From positions 1 through 27,516 of the IMG/VR virus record IMGVR_UViG_3300025151_005430: a stretch of 27,516 bases of DNA; one strand, written 5' to 3'. A model generated the notes under the pieces. It saw nothing but the letters and a program-made list of their open reading frames with translations, had not been told where the DNA came from and did no database searches. The first letter of the stretch is position 1, and the number at the start of each line of letters is the position of its first letter. Position numbers and translations under genes: made by a program. Positions 1 through 5,095 of this stretch are shown piece by piece. Origin of the DNA: a virus.

Positions 1-48
1 GAATTCTTTTGGATTAGTTTTGCATACAATACATAGACTATTTGTCAT
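1..48 (-). CDS. Partial small protein with an N-terminal CxxC pair (cut by the window edge)
   Basis: Only the first 16 codons are inside the window, reading MTNSLCIVCKTNPKEF. The ATG at 46-48 overlaps the end of the upstream 84-aa gene by 11 nt, the same overlapping style used throughout this minus-strand operon. The Cys-x2-Cys pair at residues 6 and 9 is the usual first half of a zinc ribbon, and several neighbours have the same feature. The rest of the protein is unseen, so the zinc-binding idea is inference from one half-site and from context. Confidence 0.6.
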   Translation of the reverse strand, partial: MTNSLCIVCKTNPKEF

Positions 49-292
49 CATCCATCCAATTTGCAGGTCGTTTTTCTACAACTGCTATACCACTACCTAA
101 CTCTATGTCATCAAGTTGTTTTTTAACTTGGTCAACAACTTCATTAATAATATAATCAGCATGTTCTCTAGTTCTATTTCCTATTTCTGTTTCATCACAC
201 ACTACTGATAAATCAATAGCATCTAATGGTTTTATATATATTCTTACACCATAATCTCTAACAGGATATTCTAATTCTCTAGGATTGGGCAT
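38..292 (-). CDS. Hypothetical protein, 84 aa
   Basis: I do not recognise the family. The 84-residue protein is acidic towards its end (WMDDDK) and has no membrane segment or cysteine pair. The centre, around residues 35-65, is rich in charged and aliphatic residues and probably helical. The start is well supported: GAGGAGGAATAATG gives a strong ribosome-binding site, and the ATG overlaps the stop of the preceding 40-aa gene by one base (TAATG), so the two are translationally coupled. It is the penultimate visible gene of the minus-strand early operon. Its role is unknown; small early phage proteins of this kind often modulate host factors, but nothing in the sequence shows that here. Confidence 0.75.
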   Translation of the reverse strand: MPNPRELEYPVRDYGVRIYIKPLDAIDLSVVCDETEIGNRTREHADYIINEVVDQVKKQLDDIELGSGIAVVEKRPANWMDDDK

Positions 293-414
293 TATTCCTC
301 CTCTACTTCACTAATTTCATCTACTAAATCACTTCCACTAAGACTTAATATATGTTCCTCAGCTTGTTCCAAAGATTGCTCATCTACTTCTATTACTACT
401 CTGTAAATAGGCAT
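292..414 (-). CDS. Hypothetical microprotein, 40 aa
   Basis: A 40-codon gene fills the gap between its neighbours exactly, sharing one base with each through TAATG junctions. The protein begins MPIYRVVIEVDEQSLEQAEE and ends in a strongly acidic tail (EISEVEEE). The layout of a short beta-like start, then EQAEE, then an acidic end resembles the 53-aa protein at 4125-4286, which reads LRIEREVSVEVEAEDYEQAE. The two may be distant relatives encoded on opposite strands. Function is unknown. The main support is the perfect packing and the GAGGAGG-like ribosome site that its own end supplies to the next gene. Confidence 0.65.
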   Translation of the reverse strand: MPIYRVVIEVDEQSLEQAEEHILSLSGSDLVDEISEVEEE

Positions 415-764
415 TATTCCTCCTCACTAAATGCTTGTTTAATTACTTCTGCTGTTTGCTTTACAAAGTCCTTACGCATTTGCTCTATTTTTACTATTAT
501 GTTTTCTAAATCAGGTACGCTTACTGTTGACTTAAAATCTTTGCCCTGATTTACAAACTTAACATCAACGTAATATATATCTCCCCACGTTAAATAGATT
601 TCTCCATCTACGTTTGGTGTCATAAAAGTTATACCACCACGCTCTTTGTCTAATCTTTTAATTATCCAATCTTTATGGTCAATATCTTTTCTAATAAATA
701 TATCTATAAGACCACGATACCCATATTCTGTATCGCTTATTGTTGGTCTAGTGTCCTCACTCAT
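414..764 (-). CDS. Hypothetical protein, 116 aa
   Basis: An unrecognised soluble protein. The first two thirds look like a mixed alpha/beta fold with many aromatic residues (residues 14-75 include several Tyr and Trp). The last 35 residues form a charged, probably helical tail ending AFSEEE. The start at 764 overlaps the upstream gene by 8 nt, and the stop overlaps the next start by one base. There are no cysteines, signal peptide or transmembrane stretch. It sits in a run of small early genes with no clear functional landmark, so no role is proposed. Confidence 0.75.
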   Translation of the reverse strand: MSEDTRPTISDTEYGYRGLIDIFIRKDIDHKDWIIKRLDKERGGITFMTPNVDGEIYLTWGDIYYVDVKFVNQGKDFKSTVSVPDLENIIVKIEQMRKDFVKQTAEVIKQAFSEEE

Positions 765-1005
765 TTATCTTTACCTTTCTAATTAAATTATCCCTGTTAT
801 AATTGCACAAATCACAATAACAATCGCCATCTCTTGCTAAGTCTTGATATTCCCAATGAATATTATCCCAACAATCCCAACAATATTTATCGTTTATATC
901 TAAATCCCACAACTCACTTGCTTTTTGTGATACTGTACACTCTGCAATAGTTTGTTCATTATTTTCTAAACACGAAACGCATAATTCATTTGTTAATATT
1001 GTCAT
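757..1005 (-). CDS. Cysteine-rich, probably zinc-binding protein, 82 aa
   Basis: This protein has eight cysteines in 82 residues: a CVSC pair at 9/12, C23, a CWDC pair at 42/45, and a CYCDLC cluster at 62/64/67. Three Cys-x2-Cys pairs on such a short chain strongly suggest one or two structural zinc sites, as in zinc-ribbon or treble-clef microproteins. Such proteins usually bind nucleic acid or protein partners, but the partner cannot be read from the sequence. Trp and Tyr residues surround the second pair. The start shares one base with the preceding stop, within TTTTAATGAC. It lies directly downstream of a winged-helix gene, so a joint regulatory role is possible but speculative. Confidence 0.8.
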   Translation of the reverse strand: MTILTNELCVSCLENNEQTIAECTVSQKASELWDLDINDKYCWDCWDNIHWEYQDLARDGDCYCDLCNYNRDNLIRKVKINE

Positions 1006-1286
1006 TAAAACAACCTCGCTGTCTTTGCCTGTTCTAATATTTCTTGTGGTGTCATTAACAATTTATAGTAATGCTTACCACCTTTCTTAATTGTTTCTAT
1101 TTCCCACAAGTCCTCTCGCATATTAAAGATGTGTGCAGATATACGTGGTATTCCAAACTCATATACAAACGTGTGGCTTGATACCAATGGTTCACTACTA
1201 TCTCTAGCAGTTTTTAATATCCACTCTACCCTTTGCCTTTGCTTTAGTTGTGGAACAGGTTGTTCTCTAAAATATTTAAAGTCCAT
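1005..1286 (-). CDS. Helix-turn-helix (winged-helix-like) protein, 93 aa
   Basis: Residues 17-74 look like a small winged helix. There is a basic first helix (QRQRVEWILKTARD), a second and recognition-like helix (TFVYEFGIPRISAHIFNMRE), and a hairpin-like stretch with I-E-T-I-KKGGKHYYKL. The order 'R-V-x2-I-L ... GI-R-x-S-A-x-I-x-x-x-R-E' is typical of the small phage and prophage HTH domains that act as transcription or excision regulators. The last 18 residues form a helix. The start shares one base with the stop of the 99-aa gene upstream. Function as a DNA-binding regulator is inferred from fold resemblance; its target is unknown. Confidence 0.75.
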   Translation of the reverse strand: MDFKYFREQPVPQLKQRQRVEWILKTARDSSEPLVSSHTFVYEFGIPRISAHIFNMREDLWEIETIKKGGKHYYKLLMTPQEILEQAKTARLF

Positions 1287-1585
1287 TACTGCACCTCAAC
1301 ATTAGTATCACCATAAACACCGATTTTATTTAAGAACTTTAATTGTTCATCAGTTGCTACAAATGGTCTTTTGTCTGCTACTTCTAACGTTCTATCGCTA
1401 TCCCAATATCTATTCTCTTTATCCCAATCACTATCGGCTTGTGTTAAATCTCTACCAAAAAACTCATTGATAAGGTCAACATCAAGTTTGCTATTCACAT
1501 AATCTCTAGGATAGTAATAGCTTAGGTCGTGTTCATACTCGCCTACTCTTACTGTAAAAATAACCATTATGTATTCTTTTTCCAT
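1286..1585 (-). CDS. Hypothetical acidic protein, 99 aa
   Basis: I do not recognise this 99-residue protein. It starts with a hydrophobic beta-like strand (IMVIFTVRVG), followed by a Tyr- and Asp-rich centre (YYYPRDYVNSKLDVD, then DSDWDKENRYWDSD). The later part, near residues 77-90 (TDEQLKFLNKIGV), is helical. The start at 1585 overlaps the upstream stop by one base; an alternative ATG seven codons in has a weaker leader. The high acidic and aromatic content recalls DNA-mimic or inhibitor proteins, but that is only a compositional remark. Confidence 0.7.
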   Translation of the reverse strand: MEKEYIMVIFTVRVGEYEHDLSYYYPRDYVNSKLDVDLINEFFGRDLTQADSDWDKENRYWDSDRTLEVADKRPFVATDEQLKFLNKIGVYGDTNVEVQ

Positions 1586-1782
1586 TATGCACTCTCGCTT
1601 TCTGTTGGCTTGTCGTGGTTAGTATGCTTTCTGCATATTGTTATTGAACCATTAAGAACTTCTATCTCTCTGTCTAACATATCACTTTCATCTCGCTCTG
1701 ATAGATTGGATTTAAGTTCTTGCAGTTCACCTAACCATTTGTTTAGCTCGTGTATAGCTAAGAGTAAAGGTGTATCACTCAT
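1585..1782 (-). CDS. Small, probably coiled-coil protein, 65 aa
   Basis: The sequence from residue 8 to about 48 is a continuous amphipathic helix with heptad-like spacing of Leu and Ile (IHELNKWLGELQELKSNLSE, then MLDREIEVLNG). It is followed by a short polar tail. This is typical of a dimeric coiled coil or an oligomerisation module. There is no DNA-binding motif. The ATG shares one base with the stop of the SGNH-like gene upstream, so its translation is coupled to that gene. Function unknown. Confidence 0.7.
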   Translation of the reverse strand: MSDTPLLLAIHELNKWLGELQELKSNLSERDESDMLDREIEVLNGSITICRKHTNHDKPTESESA

Positions 1783-2591
1783 TAGAATACACCTTTCTCT
1801 TGTAGATACTTATGTATGTTGTTTGCTATACGTTTAGAACCTTTCTCGTTTGGTTCTATCTCGTTGTAATAACAATCTACTGTCATAAAGTTTCTTGTGT
1901 CTATGACATCATAAGTTTGATTGTTATTTCTACGATTGTATTTGTTAGCTAAACTGTACAATCTGTCGTTCCACATAGATACGATAGACAAAGCTATGTT
2001 ATCTACGTTGTTGAAACGTGTTGGATTGAAAGCTAGATTACCTGTGTAGCATGTAAGAAACACAAACGTTCTACCTTTTTGTGATAGTTCGCTAAGTAAT
2101 GTTTCGTATGCACTAGATAACTTGTCTAACTCTTGGTTCATAATGCCCATAATCTCGTTAGTATCTTTGTTGTCTTTAAGTAAATGCAGTTTTGCTAACA
2201 AATCATTACCACCTGCACTAATTACAACGTAATCACCACGAACTTTATTTGCTGAACTGATACAATCGCTTACTACATATCCATCAACAGCTTGGTCGTT
2301 GTAAACATGTTGGCTAACTTTTGACTTAGCTCGTAAATAATCTACTGTACCTTTGCCTGTTCCTGTATATGCAGAGTTGTCAATCACACTATCGCCTATC
2401 AATGTGCAGATAGCGTTCTCGTTAACTGTTCTATTGCTACCAAAGAAAGAGTTATTTGTAATACTCTTTGATGTTATTGGCTTACCAAACTCTAACTTCT
2501 CATCATGTATAATGATGTCCTCGTTGGTCAAGTCAATATTACTTTGGTCAATATACCATGTGTTATCAATATCATCTATTCCTTTAGACAT
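1782..2591 (-). CDS. SGNH/GDSL hydrolase-like protein with an altered catalytic block V
   Basis: This 269-aa protein keeps three hallmarks of the SGNH esterase fold: block I with the nucleophile Ser68 (IGDSVIDN, 65-72), a block II-like Gly104, and block III GGND (127-130). The C-terminal block V, normally D-x2-H-P-N-x2-G, reads N-E-I-E-P-N-E-K-G at 243-251. The catalytic His is therefore Glu246 and the preceding Asp is Asn243, although the surrounding PNEKG is preserved. Family knowledge: these enzymes de-esterify sugars or lipids using Ser-His. Inference: it is either catalytically altered or a binding protein derived from a host-type esterase, perhaps a surface O-acetyl esterase. No signal peptide is visible. 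It is the first gene of the leftward operon, with an AGAAAGGA ribosome site at 2596-2603. Confidence 0.75.
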   Translation of the reverse strand: MSKGIDDIDNTWYIDQSNIDLTNEDIIIHDEKLEFGKPITSKSITNNSFFGSNRTVNENAICTLIGDSVIDNSAYTGTGKGTVDYLRAKSKVSQHVYNDQAVDGYVVSDCISSANKVRGDYVVISAGGNDLLAKLHLLKDNKDTNEIMGIMNQELDKLSSAYETLLSELSQKGRTFVFLTCYTGNLAFNPTRFNNVDNIALSIVSMWNDRLYSLANKYNRRNNNQTYDVIDTRNFMTVDCYYNEIEPNEKGSKRIANNIHKYLQEKGVF

Positions 2592-2595
2592 GTAT

Positions 2596-2622
2596 TCCTT
2601 TCTGTCAATATGTATTGTAGCA
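2596..2622 (-). promoter_or_regulatory. Extended -10 promoter plus RBS for the leftward early operon
   Basis: Reading the minus strand there is TG at 2621-2622, one base, then TACAAT at 2614-2619, which is an extended -10 element. No convincing -35 at normal spacing is seen. Ten bases after the -10 is AGAAAGGA (2596-2603), five bases before the ATG at 2591. The order -10, about 11 nt, AGAAAGGA recurs at 3121-3145 and 3799-3824. The promoter lies just after the U-tract of the structured RNA, so the SGNH operon can be transcribed independently of it. Confidence 0.5.
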
Positions 2623-2642
2623 TATTGTTAATATATGTGTAC

Positions 2643-2713
2643 AAAAAAAAGTATCTAGTTTTCGGTCTATCACTAAACAGGGCTTGGAAAATGAAATCCT
2701 ACTCACTAGATAC
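2643..2713 (-). terminator. Intrinsic terminator closing the structured RNA
   Basis: GTATCTAGT (2705-2713) pairs perfectly with ACTAGATAC (2651-2659), followed at once by eight T residues (2643-2650) on the minus strand. The loop is long (about 45 nt) and contains TAGACC (2664-2669). That segment can pair with GGTCTA (2722-2727) just outside the stem, which would give an H-type pseudoknot. The U tract gives the strand and the 3' end of the RNA. Confidence 0.75.
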
Positions 2714-3057
2714 TTTCTTGTTAGACCTTTTGATACTTGTCTAGGTATGACACACTTCTGTCAAGCAACCGATATGAGTTATAGACTTCGGTTAGTCTTG
2801 CTATTTACCGATTAGCGTTTCCTTATCCCTACTAATCGTTCAAGGCTCTCTTTAATAAGTGAGGGCTTTATAAATAGCTTGTAGCACACAGTTGGTGGCT
2901 TACACAATTAAGTCTTAGCAGTTTACCCAATGCTATGTGCTACAAGCTACCTACTGCACTAGGAACACTTGGTTGCCTTGTATATTTTCAAATACAATCC
3001 CTGTGCTTACGTTCAACAAAGGGGCTTTGTTTTTCGTAAGTAGCTTGAAAGAAACAA

Positions 3058-3114
3058 TTAACGTGGTCTGCAATTAGTTGTTTCGTGTCTAGGTGGTAAT
3101 GAACCACCAACCAT
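3058..3114 (-). CDS. Possible 18-codon ORF in the 5' part of the structured RNA
   Basis: The sequence AGAAAGGA (3121-3128) lies six bases before an ATG at 3112-3114. This is the same ribosome site, with near-identical spacing, as at the real genes starting at 2591 and 3794. The frame encodes MVGGSLPPRHETTNCRPR and stops at 3058-3060. Its first codons form a 6-bp hairpin (3092-3108) and can alternatively pair with an internal loop at 2892-2899. It may be a leader peptide, a true micropeptide or a decoy start. No family is recognised. Confidence 0.4.
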   Translation of the reverse strand: MVGGSLPPRHETTNCRPR

Positions 3115-3139
3115 TATCGTTCCTTTCTCATTTAACATT

Positions 3140-3145
3140 ATCATA
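3140..3145 (-). promoter_or_regulatory. Possible -10 box for the structured RNA
   Basis: TATGAT on the minus strand lies 11 nt before the AGAAAGGA at 3121-3128. This matches the spacing at the two other leftward promoters (10 and 12 nt). No good -35 is seen, so readthrough from the 3794 promoter is the alternative source of the RNA. Confidence 0.35.
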
Positions 3146-3152
3146 TCTGTAA

Positions 3153-3299
3153 TTATATGTTGTCTTTTTCTCTAATTTTTTTCTCTTGGTAAATCCTGTA
3201 ATAAAGATTTACTTTACTTGCTAACCAATTACTAATAGTTAATGCACCAACTAAATAAATTGGAATAGATAACCAAAAGGATAATTCAATCTTGCTCAT
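3153..3299 (-). CDS. Small single-pass membrane protein, 48 aa
   Basis: The protein begins MSKIELSFWLSIPIYLVGAL; residues 5-26 form one hydrophobic transmembrane helix. A basic tail follows (YRIYQEKKIREKDNI), giving an N-out, C-in prediction by the positive-inside rule. The start ATG at 3297-3299 overlaps the end of the upstream 87-aa gene by 14 nt, so it is probably coupled to it. Small early membrane proteins in phages can act in exclusion, membrane remodelling or lysis control, but none of these can be assigned. There is no lysis cassette next to it. Confidence 0.65.
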   Translation of the reverse strand: MSKIELSFWLSIPIYLVGALTISNWLASKVNLYYRIYQEKKIREKDNI

Positions 3300-3549
3300 C
3301 TTGTTGCTTTCTATATTCTTCTTTGAACTCTAATGCAGTTTCGTTCATGCTCTGCATAAATACTTTCATATCATCATCACCTTTATCGTTGATGTATTCT
3401 GTAAAAGAGTTTCTTAACTTATCGTTAGCTAAATAACCTGCTATGAGTAATCTCATAAAGCTATCATCTTTACTTAAATGCTCTACGATTGTCATTTGAG
3501 TAATCTTTAGCATTTGTATTTGGTCTTGTATTTGTTCTATGTCTTGCAT
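3286..3549 (-). CDS. Hypothetical helical protein, 87 aa
   Basis: A largely helical, charged protein. The N-terminal part (MQDIEQIQDQIQMLKITQMT) looks like a coiled-coil segment, and the C-terminal part (MNETALEFKEEYRKQQDEQD) is another polar helix. The start lies inside the upstream gene (13-nt overlap) and is preceded by AAAAAGGGGA, a usable ribosome site. Its first 15 bases are identical to the first 15 bases of the upstream gene (both encode MQDIE), suggesting a shared or copied gene start. Function unknown; no similarity is recognised. Confidence 0.7.
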   Translation of the reverse strand: MQDIEQIQDQIQMLKITQMTIVEHLSKDDSFMRLLIAGYLANDKLRNSFTEYINDKGDDDMKVFMQSMNETALEFKEEYRKQQDEQD

Positions 3550-3794
3550 ATATTCCCCTTTTTATTAAGCATACTCATTACTTTTTCAAGTGTTTTTATT
3601 TGTGTCGCATACCAAACTGCATTATCTACACCTGTAAAATCCCAATCATCAACTCGTTTAACAAACTCATCTGTATTAATGTCTGTTAATCCAAGCTGTG
3701 TATCAGTTGTTTCACACCAATCAAACATATTGCTATCTATGTGTGATTGTAAGTCTTTCTTAATAGTATTAAGTAGTTCTTCTATGTCTTGCAT
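3537..3794 (-). CDS. Hypothetical protein, 85 aa, first gene behind the 3842 promoter
   Basis: The reading frame can be extended to a GTG at 3818, but the ATG at 3794 has AGAAAGGA at 3799-3806, and 3818 lies against the promoter's -10 box, so 3794 is chosen. The 85-residue product starts with an amphipathic helix (MQDIEELLNTIKKDLQSHID). A Trp-rich middle follows (FDWCETTD, RVDDWDFTGVDNAVW), then a helical C-terminus. It resembles no family I know. It leads a three-gene leftward group (3794, 3549, 3299) with overlapping ends. Confidence 0.7.
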   Translation of the reverse strand: MQDIEELLNTIKKDLQSHIDSNMFDWCETTDTQLGLTDINTDEFVKRVDDWDFTGVDNAVWYATQIKTLEKVMSMLNKKGNICKT

Positions 3795-3818
3795 AGTTTC
3801 CTTTCTGTTGTCTTGCAC

Positions 3819-3847
3819 ATCATATCACATATCTTTTTTTATGTCAT
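3819..3847 (-). promoter_or_regulatory. Sigma70-type promoter, leftward
   Basis: On the minus strand, ATGACA (3842-3847, five of six matches to TTGACA) is followed by exactly 17 nt and TATGAT (3819-3824, five of six matches to TATAAT). The predicted start is near 3812, giving a short leader with AGAAAGGA at 3799-3806 before the ATG at 3794. It is the best-formed promoter in the early region. Confidence 0.7.
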
Positions 3848-3889
3848 TAAATGTTTACATATAATCTTACATCTAGTAATCTTAATTAT

Positions 3890-4051
3890 ATGAAATGCGT
3901 AATTTGTGGTAGACCAATGCGTAGTGTGCATGAACAGCACAATGCAGAACCTGTTGCACAAGGTGTGTGTTGTGATTGGTGTAATGTTATGCAGGTTATC
4001 CCTAAAAGATTAGAACAACATAAACATATAATAAATACAATAAGTTTGTAA
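3890..4051 (+). CDS. Zinc-ribbon microprotein of the 'HNAEPV...CCDWCN' type, 53 aa
   Basis: MKCVICGRPM opens the protein, with Cys3/Cys6 as the first zinc pair. HNAEPVAQGVCCDWCN (17-32) gives the second pair, Cys28/Cys31, next to an extra Cys27. The pattern CxxCG, then HNAxPVxxGxCCxxCN, then VIPxRL is one I know from many small phage and bacterial zinc-ribbon proteins, so the start at 3890 is preferred over an in-frame ATG at 3851. There is no Shine-Dalgarno sequence; a perfect TATAAT at 3860-3865 lies 24 nt upstream, so the message may be nearly leaderless. Function of the family is unknown; nucleic-acid or protein binding is inferred. Confidence 0.75.
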   Translation: MKCVICGRPMRSVHEQHNAEPVAQGVCCDWCNVMQVIPKRLEQHKHIINTISL

Positions 4052-4124
4052 ATAGATGTTGCATATATTTATTGAACTATTATTATTGCTGTATGTATTT
4101 AACAATTAGAAAGGTTAGTTAATA

Positions 4125-4286
4125 ATGGCAAAATACTATTTAAGAATAGAGAGAGAAGTTTCTGTTGAAGTTGAGGCAGAAGATTATGAACAGGCAGAAC
4201 AAGAAGCTATGTCTAAATTTATAGCAAATCCTAATGAAGAACTTTTATTAAACAAAGTTGTAGAGGCTACAGAGGTGGAGGAGTAA
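4125..4286 (+). CDS. Hypothetical acidic microprotein, 53 aa
   Basis: The 53-residue product begins MAKYYLRIEREVSVEVEAED and continues with a Glu/Ala/Gln-rich helix (YEQAEQEAMSKF) and an acidic tail. Its layout (beta strand pair, then an 'EQAE' helix) resembles the 40-aa protein at 292-414. The ribosome site AGAAAGG (4108-4114) lies ten bases before the ATG. This leader is almost repeated in front of the gene at 4787. The stop shares one base with the next ATG (TAATG). Function unknown. Confidence 0.7.
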   Translation: MAKYYLRIEREVSVEVEAEDYEQAEQEAMSKFIANPNEELLLNKVVEATEVEE

Positions 4287-4468
4287 TGGCTAAGATAGTT
4301 ATACATGCTTACACAGAGGATAAAAATAATTCTCGTCTACCTAGTGCTAAAGAATTACTTACAACCTTAAGTGATACTTTAGGTGGTTATGTCGCTTGGA
4401 TAGATGTTGTAGATACAACAAACAAGACTACATTTGAACACGAAGATAAATTAGAAAGGAACAAATGA
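4286..4468 (+). CDS. Hypothetical protein, 60 aa
   Basis: A short soluble protein that starts MAKIVIHAYTEDKNN and looks like a beta-alpha-beta unit: strand MAKIVIHAY, helix AKELLTTLSDTL, strand GYVAWIDVVD. The end of the upstream gene supplies its ribosome site (GGTGGAGGAG) and a one-base overlapping start. The stop overlaps the next ATG by four bases (ATGA). No family is recognised. It is the second gene of a four-base-coupled group of rightward early genes. Confidence 0.65.
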   Translation: MAKIVIHAYTEDKNNSRLPSAKELLTTLSDTLGGYVAWIDVVDTTNKTTFEHEDKLERNK

Positions 4469-4725
4469 CATTACAAGAAAAAAAAGAATTAGCAAATCTT
4501 TATATTGAACAAACGACATTACAAGAATTATATGAACATAGAGAGGAAGTGAGAAAAGCTCTACGAAAAAAAGCTGTTGAACTTTCTCTTGATACTCATA
4601 AAGCAGATATTGTCATGGGTGTTGGTAGAGAGATACGAATACTTGATGAACTAATCAAAGAGAAACTATCTAAAAAAGATTATCAACAGTTTATTGAAAC
4701 TAATATCAATAAAATTTGTAAATAA
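4465..4725 (+). CDS. Helical, probably coiled-coil protein, 86 aa
   Basis: Nearly all of the 86 residues are predicted helix with abundant Lys and Glu (LQEKKELANLYIEQTTLQEL, REEVRKALRKKAVELS, IRILDELIKEKLSKKDY), consistent with a two- or three-helix bundle or coiled coil. AGAAAGGA (4454-4461) lies before the ATG, which overlaps the preceding stop by four bases. Function cannot be assigned. After its end there is a 61-nt gap holding a likely promoter for the following two genes. Confidence 0.7.
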   Translation: MTLQEKKELANLYIEQTTLQELYEHREEVRKALRKKAVELSLDTHKADIVMGVGREIRILDELIKEKLSKKDYQQFIETNINKICK

Positions 4726-4728
4726 GAG

Positions 4729-4756
4729 TTGGCATAAAACTACAAGCTAGTAAGAT
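4729..4756 (+). promoter_or_regulatory. Likely promoter for the 4787-5380 gene pair
   Basis: TTGGCA (4729-4734, five of six to TTGACA) is followed after 16 nt by TAAGAT (4751-4756, four of six to TATAAT). The start would be near 4763, just before a leader with AGAAAGG at 4770-4776, ten bases ahead of the ATG at 4787. The -10 is imperfect, so confidence is moderate. Confidence 0.4.
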
Positions 4757-4786
4757 AGTTATATCAATTAGAAAGGTTGGTTAGAA

Positions 4787-5092
4787 ATGACAGATTGGAA
4801 AGATGTTTTAGTTAAAGCTGAATTGCGTTTAGCTGAACTAGAAAACAAACGTGCTGAAGTAGAAAGCACAAATCAAGCACCTTTTCCAAAGGTTGCAGTG
4901 CCTTATGAAACAGAGTGTATTGATTGCGAAGTTAGCTACACAGACAGAGATGTTGACAACGAAATTGAAGTCTATGAAGTTAATAAAATAGAAAGTGAAT
5001 ATCTATGCATGGATTGTGGATTTACTTACATTGATAAAGAAATCTCAAATACAAAAATACGTATTGAGATGATTAAAGAAAAGGTAGGTTAG
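4787..5092 (+). CDS. Zinc-binding protein with a coiled-coil N-terminus, 101 aa
   Basis: Residues 5-28 form an amphipathic helix (KDVLVKAELRLAELENKRAE). Two Cys-x2-Cys pairs follow, CIDC at 44-47 and CMDC at 74-77, the second continuing into GFTYIDKEI. This is a four-cysteine zinc ribbon with a 26-residue loop. The last 15 residues are helical again. The four cysteines and beta-rich intervening residues make a structural zinc site likely; the biological role is unknown. The leader with AGAAAGG at 4770-4776 is nearly the same as that of the gene at 4125. Only three bases separate it from the next gene. Confidence 0.75.
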   Translation: MTDWKDVLVKAELRLAELENKRAEVESTNQAPFPKVAVPYETECIDCEVSYTDRDVDNEIEVYEVNKIESEYLCMDCGFTYIDKEISNTKIRIEMIKEKVG

Positions 5093-5095
5093 AAC

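Larger units (their letters stand above)
2643..3133 (-). ncRNA. Candidate large structured RNA (about 490 nt) with a short ORF near its 5' end
   Basis: Reading leftward, the stretch is packed with perfect helices (window coordinates): 3103-3108/3092-3097 (6 bp), 3078-3084/3051-3057 (7), 3035-3040/3006-3011 plus 3025-3030/3016-3021 (6+6), 2992-2997/2978-2983 (6), 2936-2949/2875-2888 (14), 2832-2838/2809-2815 (7), 2788-2793/2767-2772 with 2797-2800/2762-2765 (6+4), 2759-2763/2748-2752 (5), and a 9-bp terminator stem. No ORF longer than 18 codons fits the region, and helices run end to end. Large ornate phage RNAs of similar size, such as ROOL, or larger, such as GOLLD, are known. I cannot assign this one to a family; tmRNA and tRNA signatures are absent. 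The 5' end is inferred from the -10-like TATGAT at 3140-3145. Confidence 0.7.

Noticed and set aside
2643-3133. tmRNA or group I intron as an explanation for the structured RNA
   Set aside because: No tRNA-like ends or tag frame, and no flanking exons that would join into one protein; the U8 tract marks an independent 3' end.
3794-3818. GTG start at 3818 for the gene at 3537-3794
   Set aside because: It directly abuts the -10 box and has no RBS; the ATG at 3794 has AGAAAGGA.
3514-3864. Plus-strand 116-codon frame, and similar long frames opposite 414-2591
   Set aside because: Antisense shadows of well-packed minus-strand genes; no ribosome sites and hydrophobic low-complexity products.
4740-4749. 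CTACAAGCTA identical to one arm of the 14-bp helix (2940-2949), a possible antisense target
   Set aside because: A 10-base match among many possible pairs in 27 kb can arise by chance; there is no supporting context.
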